Part shown: positions 42,595 through 52,344 of the stretch, piece by piece
How positions within the stretch are numbered: position 1 is the first letter of the stretch
How the letters are laid out: each line of letters opens with the position of its first letter
NCBI GenBank assembly: GCA_031265875.1
Contig: JAISCA010000051.1
Span: 62,001-126,000 of the forward strand
DNA: 64,000 bases
Origin: Propionibacteriaceae bacterium
Lineage (GTDB): Bacteria; Actinomycetota; Actinomycetes; Propionibacteriales; Propionibacteriaceae
Direction of reading: 5' to 3'
The notes under the pieces: model-generated
Told to the model about the DNA's origin: nothing
Database searches by the model: none
Seen by the model: only the letters and a program-made list of their open reading frames with translations
Position numbers and translations under genes: made by a program

Positions 42595-43473
42595 ATGAAG
42601 GGGATCATCCTGGCCGGCGGAGCCGGCACCCGATTGCATCCGCTGACGCTCGCCTCCAGCAAGCAGATGCTGCCGGTGTACGACAAGCCGATGATCTACT
42701 ACCCCCTCTCCACCTTGATGCTGGCCGGCATCCGCGACATCCTCGTCATCTCCACCCCGCTCGACTGTCCCGCCTTCCAGCGTCTACTGGGCGACGGCTC
42801 GCAATTCGGCCTCGAATTGTCTTACGCTGTCCAGCCCTCGCCCGACGGGCTGGCCCAAGCTTTCATCATCGGGGCCGATCACGTCCGTGGCCAACGCTCG
42901 GCCCTGGTCCTGGGCGACAACCTGTTCTACGGCCCTGGCCTGGGCAACCAGCTATCCGCTCTGAACCAGATCGATGGCGCCGCCGTCTTCGGCTACTGGG
43001 TGGCCGATCCCACGGCCTACGGCGTGGTGGAGGTCGACGCCGACGGCCGGGCCTTGTCGATCGAGGAGAAGCCGGCTAGACCGAAGTCCAACTGGGCGGT
43101 GCCCGGGCTGTATTTCTATGACCAGCAGGTGGTCGACATCGCCGCCGACCTGAAGCCATCGGCCCGGGGCGAGTTGGAGATCACCGACCTCAACCGGATC
43201 TACCTTGAACAAGGGCAATTGAGGGTGTCCCTGTTGCCCCGGGGCACGGCCTGGCTCGACACCGGCACCTTCGACTCTCTCAATGAGGCCGGCGACTTCG
43301 TCCGCACGGTCCAAAAACGGCAAGGCCTCCTGGTCGGGTCGCCGGAAGAGGTGGCCTGGCGTCAGGGATTCATCACCACCGATCAGCTGTTGGCCCGAGC
43401 CGACGCCCTGGGCAAGTCGGGCTACGGGGCCTATCTACGCCAGGTAGTCCAGCAGGGCGTCTCCCCGGACTAA
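42595..43473 (+). CDS. rmlA: Glucose-1-phosphate thymidylyltransferase
   Basis: Forms dTDP-glucose from dTTP and glucose-1-phosphate, first step of dTDP-rhamnose. 292 residues, normal length. [18 protein letters not shown] carries the nucleotidyl-binding [26 protein letters not shown] and VLGDNLFYG are family signatures, and [11 protein letters not shown] is near the C terminus. GAGGAG lies seven bases before the ATG, which excludes the longer in-frame reading. rmlB lies 15 kb downstream at the other end of the cluster. Confidence 0.97.
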   Translation: MKGIILAGGAGTRLHPLTLASSKQMLPVYDKPMIYYPLSTLMLAGIRDILVISTPLDCPAFQRLLGDGSQFGLELSYAVQPSPDGLAQAFIIGADHVRGQRSALVLGDNLFYGPGLGNQLSALNQIDGAAVFGYWVADPTAYGVVEVDADGRALSIEEKPARPKSNWAVPGLYFYDQQVVDIAADLKPSARGELEITDLNRIYLEQGQLRVSLLPRGTAWLDTGTFDSLNEAGDFVRTVQKRQGLLVGSPEEVAWRQGFITTDQLLARADALGKSGYGAYLRQVVQQGVSPD

Positions 43474-43582
43474 CCCGGATCTGGCTTCGCCGTCAGTGCC
43501 CCTGCCCTTGGAGGCTGAGCCGACCTCCGCCACTCGGATAGTAGCTCTGAGTCTGGTCGGCTGTCCCGTCGGACTGGACCTG

Positions 43583-43588
43583 TAGACT
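43583..43588 (+). promoter_or_regulatory. -10 box (leaderless) for the GT2 gene at 43596
   Basis: TAGACT, 7 nt before the GTG at 43596. Confidence 0.5.
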
Positions 43589-43595
43589 GCCCGAC

Positions 43596-44330
43596 GTGTC
43601 TGACGGGTCCTCTGGCCGCCTCCTGGTCATCATCCCGGCCTGGAACGAAGAAGAGACACTGCCCGACGTCCTGGCCGAGGTGCGACGGACCGACCCGAGC
43701 TGGGATGTGCTGGTGGTGAACGACTGCTCCCGTGATCGGACCTCTGCCCTAGCCCACCGAGCCGGGGTCATGGTCCTGGACCTGCCGATCAATCTGGGGG
43801 TGGGTGGCGCCATGCGGGCCGGGTACAAGTTCGCCCTGTGCCGAGGCTACGACCGCACCGTGCAACTGGACGCCGACGGCCAACACGACCCGGCCGCCAT
43901 CCCAGACCTGCTCGCCGTCGCCGATCAAGGGCCCGACATCGTCATCGGGGCCCGTTTCGCCGGCAAGGGCGACTACGCGGCCCGGGGGCCCAGACAGTGG
44001 TCGATGGCCTTCTTGTCCGCCGTCTTGAGCCGTATCACCGGCGTTAAACTGACCGACACGACCTCCGGGTTCAAGCTCTGCGGACGACGGGCGGTAGCCC
44101 TGTTCGCCTACGATTACCCGGCCGAATACTTAGGCGACACCATCGAAGCCCTCGTCATCGCCCATCGGGCCGGCCTCAAGATCAGCCAGGCCCCGGTGGC
44201 GATGCGGCCCCGGGCCGGCGGAGCCCCGTCGCACAGTCCCTTCAAATCGGCCATCTTCTTAGGGCGGGCCTTCTTCGCCCTCCTGATCGCCCTGTCGCGA
44301 CCGGCCCGGCGAGTCAGGCCGGTCTCATGA
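43596..44330 (+). CDS. GT2 glycosyltransferase, dolichyl-phosphate-sugar synthase-like
   Basis: 244 residues: LLVIIPAWNEEETLPDVLAE, VLVVNDCSRDRT, NLGVGGAMRAGY and the metal motif VQLDADGQHDP. This set is typical of polyprenyl-phosphate sugar synthases (DPM1/DPG type) that charge lipid carriers. It forms an operon with a DUF2304 protein (ATGA overlap) and a flippase-like protein, a trio often seen with lipid-linked sugar export. It might supply lipid-linked sugars to GT-C-like enzymes such as that at 39004. Confidence 0.87.
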   Translation: MSDGSSGRLLVIIPAWNEEETLPDVLAEVRRTDPSWDVLVVNDCSRDRTSALAHRAGVMVLDLPINLGVGGAMRAGYKFALCRGYDRTVQLDADGQHDPAAIPDLLAVADQGPDIVIGARFAGKGDYAARGPRQWSMAFLSAVLSRITGVKLTDTTSGFKLCGRRAVALFAYDYPAEYLGDTIEALVIAHRAGLKISQAPVAMRPRAGGAPSHSPFKSAIFLGRAFFALLIALSRPARRVRPVS

Positions 44331-44725
44331 ACAGCTACTGGTTCGTCTTAGCCCTCTGCTTGGCCTTAGTCGTCAGCCTGATCCAGTTGCTGAGGCGGCG
44401 GCGCATCCGGGAGAAGTACGTCGCTTTGTGGATCGTGGTCGCCATCGGGGTGATCGTGCTCGGCGCCTTCCCTGGCCTGACCTCGTCGCTGGCCCGCCTG
44501 GTGGGGATCCAGCTGCCGGCCAACCTGGTCTTCACGGTGGCTCTGTTCTTCCTCCTCATCGTCTGCGTCCAGTTGTCCGTGGCGGTGTCCTCCCTGGAGG
44601 AGCGCACGCGCCGATTGACCGAGGAGATCGCCTTGCTCCGGGCCGAGCGAGCGGACTCGATTCCCTCGACTGATCCGAATGGCCCGGCCGACCCGACTGA
44701 TCTGGTTGACCCGGCCGATGCCTGA
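44327..44725 (+). CDS. DUF2304 membrane protein
   Basis: 132 residues: an N-terminal helix (YWFVLALCLALVVSLIQLL), basic RRRRIREKY, two further helices (LWIVVAIGVIVLGAFPGL; LVFTVALFFLLIVCVQLSV) and a C-terminal coiled coil (SSLEERTRRLTEEIALL). This matches DUF2304, commonly encoded beside polyprenyl-phosphate sugar synthases. It overlaps its neighbours by 4 bp and 8 bp, so it is translated as part of the trio. Confidence 0.85.
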   Translation: MNSYWFVLALCLALVVSLIQLLRRRRIREKYVALWIVVAIGVIVLGAFPGLTSSLARLVGIQLPANLVFTVALFFLLIVCVQLSVAVSSLEERTRRLTEEIALLRAERADSIPSTDPNGPADPTDLVDPADA

Positions 44726-46058
44726 CGACCCACGCGCCACCATCGGTCGCCGGGACGGCGCTCTGGTGACGGCGGCTGGAATCTTCTCCGCTCTGGTCGG
44801 CTTCGTCGGCTTGACCTTCGCCGTCAACGCCTTGTCCGTGGTCGACAGCACCACCTTCCAACTCTTCTGGGCGGCCTTGTTCTTCTCCTTCGGCCTCCTC
44901 ACCGGTCTGGCCATGGAGACCACTCGGGCAGTGGCGGCGGCGCCAGAGTCACCCCCCACGACGACCGGCTCGATCGAAGCCGAGACTGTGACCGGCCGAC
45001 CGCGGCCCGAGTCCGGCCCACAAGCCGGCCATCGCCTAGTCGTGACCAAAATCGTCATCCCCGCCGTCCTGACCGTAGTCGTAGTCGGAGCCGTCAGCGC
45101 CCCGCTGTGGCGACGGGCCCTGTCGCCGGGGGCGGATCAGCCGACCTGGATCTTGGCCGGGGCAGTTTTGATCGGCGCCATAGGCTACTGCGTCCACGCC
45201 ATCTTGACCGGATCCCTGATGGGAGCCCGGCGCTGGCGGACCTACGCCGTGGCCAGCCTGGCCGAGTCGAGCCTGCGCCTGGTCGCCCTGGTGGTCTGTC
45301 TGGCCGTCCGAGGCGGTTTGATCGGTTATGTCTGCGCCACCGCCGTGGCGGAGTTCGCCTGGATCGGCGTCCTAGCCCTGTCCCGCCCGGCCCGGGGCGC
45401 TTTCCGCCTGGCCCTGGACGTCGACGCCCGTCGCTTCGCCCGTCGGGTCGCCAGCGCCGTGGCCGGGCAGGGGGCCAGCGCCCTGCTGGTGGTCGGCTTC
45501 CCCCTCTTGCTCAGTCTGACCACGCCGGCTGTGGTCATGACCACAGCCAGCCCCCTACTCTTCTCGCTCGCCCTCACCCGCACCCCTCTGATGGTGCCGC
45601 TTACCGCCCTCCAAGGCGTGGCGGTGTCCCACTTCACCCGCCGACGCGGCCACGGATTAGGGCAGGCGGGCCGCATCCTAGGCCTGGTCGGCCTGATCGG
45701 AACGCTCGGAGCTGGGTTGGCCTGGCTGATTGGACCTTGGCTACTGGATCTGATCGCCCCCGGTTACGTCCTCTCCGGCCTGACTCTGGCCGGCCTGACC
45801 ATGGGCGCGACCGCCATAGCCGAGTTGACCTTGACCGGAGTGCTGTGCCAATCAGACACCGCCTACCGAGGCTATCTGTTAGGTTGGTTAATTGCGGCTA
45901 TGGCGGTCATAGTAGTCCTGCTCTGCCCGCTCGACCTGGCCCCCCGTACCGTCACGGCCCTTATCGCCGGGCCGGTCCTGGGCTGCCTGGCGCACCTCAT
46001 AAGTTTACTTATGAAATCCAAACCACATGCCACCCTAGGAGCAAAGCCGCAAAGCTAA
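44718..46058 (+). CDS. Wzx-like polysaccharide flippase / membrane export protein
   Basis: 446 residues with about 12 hydrophobic segments in an MVF/MATE-like pattern: two N-terminal helices, a hydrophilic Pro/Thr-rich loop (about 80-115), then the rest. It probably flips lipid-linked glycan units across the membrane. No sequence motif proves this; the call rests on topology and the GT2/DUF2304 context. The start is the ATG at 44718, overlapping the previous stop (ATGCCTGA). It ends 29 bp from a convergent epimerase gene. Confidence 0.65.
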   Translation: MPDDPRATIGRRDGALVTAAGIFSALVGFVGLTFAVNALSVVDSTTFQLFWAALFFSFGLLTGLAMETTRAVAAAPESPPTTTGSIEAETVTGRPRPESGPQAGHRLVVTKIVIPAVLTVVVVGAVSAPLWRRALSPGADQPTWILAGAVLIGAIGYCVHAILTGSLMGARRWRTYAVASLAESSLRLVALVVCLAVRGGLIGYVCATAVAEFAWIGVLALSRPARGAFRLALDVDARRFARRVASAVAGQGASALLVVGFPLLLSLTTPAVVMTTASPLLFSLALTRTPLMVPLTALQGVAVSHFTRRRGHGLGQAGRILGLVGLIGTLGAGLAWLIGPWLLDLIAPGYVLSGLTLAGLTMGATAIAELTLTGVLCQSDTAYRGYLLGWLIAAMAVIVVLLCPLDLAPRTVTALIAGPVLGCLAHLISLLMKSKPHATLGAKPQS

Positions 46059-46087
46059 TTCGAGTGACTTGAAGGCTTGTCTTAGAC

Positions 46088-47158
46088 TCAAAGTTGCGAT
46101 TCAATCCACTTAGCCAAGCGAGCTACGCCTTCGTCCAGATCATACCCGGCCCGCCAGTTCAGTAGTTGACTGGCTTGTGTCGGATCAGCCCAAGCGTGAC
46201 GCACATCACCCAGTCGATACTGACCTGTCACCACCGGATACGGTGCCCCGTAATGGGTGGCTATAGCTTCGGCGGCGGTACGAATGGTCTGAATACGGCC
46301 GGAGCCGATATCGATCGTATGGCCGTTGGCGGCCGGACGGTCGATGACGGCCAGCAAAGCTTGAGCCACGTCGTCGATCAGAACGAAGTCCCGCCTAATC
46401 TCACCGTCCTCGTACAACGGTATGGCCTGACCAGAACGAGCCAACCGGCAGAACAAAGACATTATGCCGGTGTACGGATTGGACAAGGACTGGCCAGGAC
46501 CGTAAACGTTCTGCAGTCGCAGAACGGCCAAGTCAACCCCGAAGGCAGCCGCCCAGACACCTAGCAAATGTTCCTGAGTCAGTTTAGTGACGGCGTATAC
46601 GCTAACTGGTTGTGGTGTTGTAGTTGTCGCTGACATCGGCAGCGGCTGTGCATCGGGAAAATCCCACCGGCCAGCTTCGAGATCATCGATTTTACGTTGC
46701 CCGGGATAGAAGACCGACCCATCGCTCAGACTACGCCAAGCTCCTTCACCATAGACAGCCCGACTAGAGGTCAAGATGACGCGAGACGGCAAGGCGTCAT
46801 GACGCACGAAGGCGTCCAACATTTGCGACGTTCCAACCACATTTGCTGCAGTATGAAGGGTGGATTGACGCAGTGACTGCCCGGTGCCAGTCTCGGCCGC
46901 CAGATGTAGCACCACGTCTGGCCTGACCTCTGCTAGCAAGCCGTCCCAAACTTCAGGGTCGCACACGTCACCTTGCACTAAACGCACCGCCGGGTCTAAG
47001 TCCGCCGGTCGATGAGGTTGATTATGCACCTGAGGCAAAAGACAATCCAAAGCCACAACTGACCCGAAACGTCGAGCTAAACCACCTGAGGCGGCCACAC
47101 CAATGAACCCAGCCCCACCCGTCACCAGGCAAGTCTGTTGCGATAGGTCTTCACTCAT
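46088..47158 (-). CDS. NAD-dependent sugar epimerase/dehydratase (SDR)
   Basis: 356 residues of the extended SDR family: TGGAGFIGVAASGGLARRF (NAD binding), VLHLAAETGTGQS, LTSSRAVYGEG and the active-site YAVTK, with a catalytic-site region ILTSSRAV. Sugar specificity cannot be read. Base composition is visibly lower in GC than the flanks (28 of 60 in 46561-46620, versus 39 of 60 in 49681-49740). It is the last gene of a small minus-strand module with GT2 and acyltransferase genes. Confidence 0.85.
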   Translation of the reverse strand: MSEDLSQQTCLVTGGAGFIGVAASGGLARRFGSVVALDCLLPQVHNQPHRPADLDPAVRLVQGDVCDPEVWDGLLAEVRPDVVLHLAAETGTGQSLRQSTLHTAANVVGTSQMLDAFVRHDALPSRVILTSSRAVYGEGAWRSLSDGSVFYPGQRKIDDLEAGRWDFPDAQPLPMSATTTTPQPVSVYAVTKLTQEHLLGVWAAAFGVDLAVLRLQNVYGPGQSLSNPYTGIMSLFCRLARSGQAIPLYEDGEIRRDFVLIDDVAQALLAVIDRPAANGHTIDIGSGRIQTIRTAAEAIATHYGAPYPVVTGQYRLGDVRHAWADPTQASQLLNWRAGYDLDEGVARLAKWIESQL

Positions 47159-47195
47159 GCCGTCTCATCTTTCTCATCGTCTCGCTCATGCCCGT

Positions 47196-48113
47196 CTAAC
47201 CCCGCTCATCAGGCGAATGAAGGCTACCCGAACTGAAGCCTACGATGTGTCGCCCCAAGACGGCCAGGCCGTGCCACTGGCGGCCACAAAGGGTGCGGGG
47301 CACGATGGTCAAAGCGTCGAGCCGTGATAATAGACGCCAACGAGCATGGCGAGCCGCTCGCCGCCAGCCTTTGACCATTGTCAGCTTTTCAGCCAAAGCC
47401 AAGTAGCGCCTTTCCCCCTCGAAACGGCGGCCGTCAATCGACGAGGTGGCCGAGGCACTGGCTGAATGGCGGCGGTAGCGGAAACAGACCGTCGGCACGT
47501 AAAGCAGACTTCCGCCTGCCAAGATCAGATCCATAACCAGGGCGAGATCCTGAATTATAGGAAAAGCGTCCCGAAAGTCCTGCCGGGCCAAGTCCTGGCG
47601 CCTGAAAGCTAAGGACGGCCAATACAACCAATCTCCCCATAGGAGACTGCTGGCGGCTGCCTCGCCCGTCAGCAGGAGCGGCCTTTCGGAGCGAGGCCGC
47701 ACCAAGCGGGCTTTGACACAATCACGCAAGCTGTGGGTGGGGGTGCCAGTCTCATCAATCACCTCGACTCCAGGTTGGATGACTGTGGCCTGGGGATATG
47801 CCTTGGCGGTCGTACGAATAATGTCAACGTAGTTAGGAAGCATGAGGTCATCACAGCCGAGCAGAACGACTACATCTTCGGTAGCCAGCTCTATACACCG
47901 ACGATAGTTGTCAGTTATACCCAGGTTTTTCTGGTTGCGCACGTATCGCACTCGGGGATCGTCCAACTCTTCGATCCGGTCGGCTACCGACTCGGGATAG
48001 CAATCATCCACGATGGTCAAGCGCCAGCTCGGATCCGTCTGGGCTAAGACCGACTCGACTGCCTTCAGCAGTAGATCGGGGTCGCCCCAGAAAGGGATCA
48101 TGATGTCGATCAC
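47196..48113 (-). CDS. GT2 glycosyltransferase
   Basis: 305 residues: IDIMIPFWGDPDLLLKAVES, LTIVDDCYPES, NLGITDNYRRCI and the LLGCDDLMLPNYV motif carrying the DD metal site. It lies after the acyltransferase, with its GTG start (48113) overlapping that stop (GTGA); the longer upstream reading covers the acyltransferase gene and is not credible. A His-rich/basic C-terminal part follows the catalytic domain. Acceptor and donor unknown. Confidence 0.85.
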   Translation of the reverse strand: MIDIMIPFWGDPDLLLKAVESVLAQTDPSWRLTIVDDCYPESVADRIEELDDPRVRYVRNQKNLGITDNYRRCIELATEDVVVLLGCDDLMLPNYVDIIRTTAKAYPQATVIQPGVEVIDETGTPTHSLRDCVKARLVRPRSERPLLLTGEAAASSLLWGDWLYWPSLAFRRQDLARQDFRDAFPIIQDLALVMDLILAGGSLLYVPTVCFRYRRHSASASATSSIDGRRFEGERRYLALAEKLTMVKGWRRAARHARWRLLSRLDALTIVPRTLCGRQWHGLAVLGRHIVGFSSGSLHSPDERG

Positions 48114-49237
48114 GACGCACCTATCTGATCTTGGCCCCGCTGCCCCCGAAGCCGTATCCAAGGATAAGCCGATTGACCGCGAACCCGACGCATAGCCGGC
48201 TGCTCCACGATGACCCAGCTTAGGACGGCAAAAGGAATGGTGAGGAGGACGGATGCCACCGTGTACAGCACCATGCCCCAGCGTTGGAAACCCAGGATGG
48301 CTAAAATCTGCTCCGCCCAGAAACCATAGATGTAAACACCGTACGAAATGTCTTGACGCCGGATCACACCGGGACAAGGCAGCACCTGAGCCAACCAGAG
48401 CAGAAAGTACCCGAGTAAAGGCGAGACGGCCTGGATGCCCCATGTGGGCCAGGCCCAGACGACAACCCAGGAAACTACCAGGCAGACCACCACCCCAGGC
48501 AGGTTATATCTGATCTGGCGCCGCCAAACGTACAACACGGCGCCGCCCATGAAGCTAGCGCCTAATTTGATCAGGTATCTGACGTCGAAGTTCTGGCCGC
48601 TTAGAACCATGATTGGGTCAATCTGCCAATAGGCCACGACCAAGAGCACGAACAAAACGCTGACGACCGCCTTGGAGTGGCGACGCACCGCCGCCCAACA
48701 GAAGATGGCCCCGATCAGCAGGTAGCAGGCGAACTCGTAGTAGAGGGTCCACAAAGAACCGTCCCAAACCCCCGGATAAGGTATATTAGCCGGCGTTCCG
48801 GCCACGTTATAGTTATACATTTTCAACGTGATATTTTCGACCAAATAGTGCAGTGGTTGGTTCGGGGTCCTGATATAGCCGCGCCAAGTGCCGTGCTGAT
48901 GGATGTAAGCCCACGGCGCTATCACGGTCACGGTCACCACCAGACAGGCCAAGAAAGCCGGATAGATACGCGCCACGCGATGAGTCAGGTACTGGCCCAA
49001 CCTGTGGGAGAGACGTGAGCCAGTTATGAGATAACCAGAGATTATGAAGAAGCCGAACACTGCCCAGCTACCCAGGTTCTCACCGCCTGGTTCCGGGCCG
49101 ACACCGAAGCCACCGGTATAGAAGCAATGGGCCACAATGACAAAAGTAGCCAGCAACAGACGAATCAAGTTAAGACTATTTCGTCTAGGGTCAAGAACCA
49201 CCCCAGGGTAAATGACTGGTGGAATCTTCACCGCCAT
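48110..49237 (-). CDS. Acyltransferase family 3 (OafA-like O-acyltransferase)
   Basis: 375 residues, about ten helices. LIRLLLATFVIVAHCFYTGG holds the conserved His, and FGFFIISGYLITGSR (F-GFF-SGYLI) is the family motif. Probably O-acetylates the surface glycan at the membrane. The start is the ATG at 49237, with AGGAGG about twelve bases upstream. It lies in the lower-GC module and overlaps the GT2 gene by 4 bp. Confidence 0.9.
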   Translation of the reverse strand: MAVKIPPVIYPGVVLDPRRNSLNLIRLLLATFVIVAHCFYTGGFGVGPEPGGENLGSWAVFGFFIISGYLITGSRLSHRLGQYLTHRVARIYPAFLACLVVTVTVIAPWAYIHQHGTWRGYIRTPNQPLHYLVENITLKMYNYNVAGTPANIPYPGVWDGSLWTLYYEFACYLLIGAIFCWAAVRRHSKAVVSVLFVLLVVAYWQIDPIMVLSGQNFDVRYLIKLGASFMGGAVLYVWRRQIRYNLPGVVVCLVVSWVVVWAWPTWGIQAVSPLLGYFLLWLAQVLPCPGVIRRQDISYGVYIYGFWAEQILAILGFQRWGMVLYTVASVLLTIPFAVLSWVIVEQPAMRRVRGQSAYPWIRLRGQRGQDQIGAS

Positions 49238-49412
49238 AGGACTCGTCTCCTCCTGCTCGGGGTATAGGCCGGACACGACCTCACCCAATCACTCCTGGCC
49301 GCACAGTTACCTGACAACCTGGTCAATCTTACAGTCCATAGCTGCTCACATGATCTGGCTGCCCGCAACAGTCGCCCTCGCCCGACCGATTCGGTCGCCC
49401 CCGGGCTCCGCC

Positions 49413-50594
<1,182 letters not shown>

Positions 50595-50712
50595 CTAGCC
50601 GATCATCCGCGTCAGTCTATAGAGCAGTCAGCTGGTCTTAACCCAACGCAGTCAGGCACCGACCGTCCGACGGCCTGACCGCCGGCGCTAAAGACCTTGA
50701 TCTGGCCCTGGC

Positions 50713-52344
50713 CTAAGTCGCCGAAGCGACCTCTGGAGAAGCAGCCTCTGACAGGCTGACCGGAGCCGACGGGACAGCCTCTATCTCTATAAGGTTAGGC
50801 TGGTCTGTAGTGTCACCGTTGTCTGCAGCGACAATCACCTCTTCAGCAACTTGGGGCGGCGGACTGGGTCGGGCCGACCGCACTGCGAAGAAGAGCAGGC
50901 CGACCAAGGCGAAACCGACCGAGCCGATGACCCAGGTCAACATCGGACCGGGTCCGCCCGCTCGCCACCATTCCACAGCCCGGTCCAAGTTGAAGCCGGG
51001 CTGGTCGGATCCGGTGACGTAACGCCTGATCAGGCTGTGCAGAGCGGCGGCGTGGGCGACCACGAGGCCGAGATAACAGATCAGCGACTGGGCCCGGGAC
51101 AAGGAGTTGGCCCCACGGGCGTCGGGCCGCAGTAGCGCCAAGGCCACACCGACCACGATCAAGGGAGCCACATAGCGGATCTGAACCCCCTCGTAGTAAT
51201 AATTCAGACCGCGTTGGAGGACGAACATGGGCAGGCCGATGACGGCGCCCCAGACCCCGATCAGAGCCAGGTTCTTGCGCCCCGAGGTGCGTCCCAAGCC
51301 GATCATGATCAGACTGGTCGTGACCACCATGGCCGGGAAATAGGCCAAGGGCACCATGGGCACGTCGAACCAACCCAGTCCCCGTTCCGCGCCCCAGAAA
51401 CGACTCAACAACCAGGGGAAGTTCATGACATTGGTGGCCAGCACATTGATCGGATCACGGCCGGCAGACGGGTAAAGGCCACCCAGAGCCCCCAACTGGC
51501 CGCCGCTGAGGAAACCGGCCAAGCCGATCACCATGACGACCAGCAGCGCCGCCGCCCGTCGCCGGCGCTGGCGCCAGTCGGGCCAATGCATGATGGCCAA
51601 CGCCAGCGCCACCACGATCAGGTAGGCACCAGCGTCCGACCGGCCCGCCGAAGCCATCAAAGCGCCCGCGCAGCCCAGTCCCAGGGCCACCCGCCGCCGT
51701 AGCGGCGAGGGGCCGGCGAACCAGCCGTGCAGACCCAGGAAAGCCACCGTCACCCCAACGATGGCCCAGGCGCTCGGATTGATCGAGGTGACTAGATAGA
51801 GGACCAGCGGGATCGACGTGCCCAAGACGGTGTAGATCATCAGCCGTCGGGAAGCCAGCGGCAGGGCCCAGCCCAAGCCACCCAGCAGGACCAGAGCCAA
51901 GCCTAGGTTGACCCAGCGCATGACCAGGACGGAACGGTTGGAATCTGAGCTGACGAACAAATGCATGATGTCGTAGTAGTAGCCCGGATAAACACCATTG
52001 TCGATGCGGCTAGTGTATACCGTGACGGCGTCGTCATACCGCTCGACACAGGCCGCCGACTCGTCCGACTGGAAGGCATAACAGACTGAGGCCATGAGTG
52101 ACTGGGGTACCGCTACCAGACCGGGGTTGTCCCCATCGACATCGCCGATTGGACAATGGCTCCCGATGGGTGTCGGGCACCAGATGCTGGCTTGATGGAA
52201 ATCGTCGTCCGGTGACGCGCCGATGGGCGAAGAGACCACCCAGGCGTAGCCCACCAGGACACAACCGAGTATGGCCAATAATGTCAATACTGTATTGCCC
52301 CACCGGGTCAGAAACGGCTTGAGCGCCGCCGTCCAGAGACTCAC
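50713..52344 (-). CDS. Polytopic membrane protein, DUF2142-like
   Basis: 543 residues. The N terminus has a helix followed by an extracytoplasmic loop opening with SPDDDFHQASIWCP, resembling the PDEPFHQ motif of the DUF2142 family that accompanies surface-polysaccharide genes; then about ten helices. The C terminus is acidic. Function undefined; DUF2142 proteins resemble GT-C enzymes. It is coupled to the preceding GT gene by GTGA overlap (52341-52344). Confidence 0.75.
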   Translation of the reverse strand: MSLWTAALKPFLTRWGNTVLTLLAILGCVLVGYAWVVSSPIGASPDDDFHQASIWCPTPIGSHCPIGDVDGDNPGLVAVPQSLMASVCYAFQSDESAACVERYDDAVTVYTSRIDNGVYPGYYYDIMHLFVSSDSNRSVLVMRWVNLGLALVLLGGLGWALPLASRRLMIYTVLGTSIPLVLYLVTSINPSAWAIVGVTVAFLGLHGWFAGPSPLRRRVALGLGCAGALMASAGRSDAGAYLIVVALALAIMHWPDWRQRRRRAAALLVVMVIGLAGFLSGGQLGALGGLYPSAGRDPINVLATNVMNFPWLLSRFWGAERGLGWFDVPMVPLAYFPAMVVTTSLIMIGLGRTSGRKNLALIGVWGAVIGLPMFVLQRGLNYYYEGVQIRYVAPLIVVGVALALLRPDARGANSLSRAQSLICYLGLVVAHAAALHSLIRRYVTGSDQPGFNLDRAVEWWRAGGPGPMLTWVIGSVGFALVGLLFFAVRSARPSPPPQVAEEVIVAADNGDTTDQPNLIEIEAVPSAPVSLSEAASPEVASAT

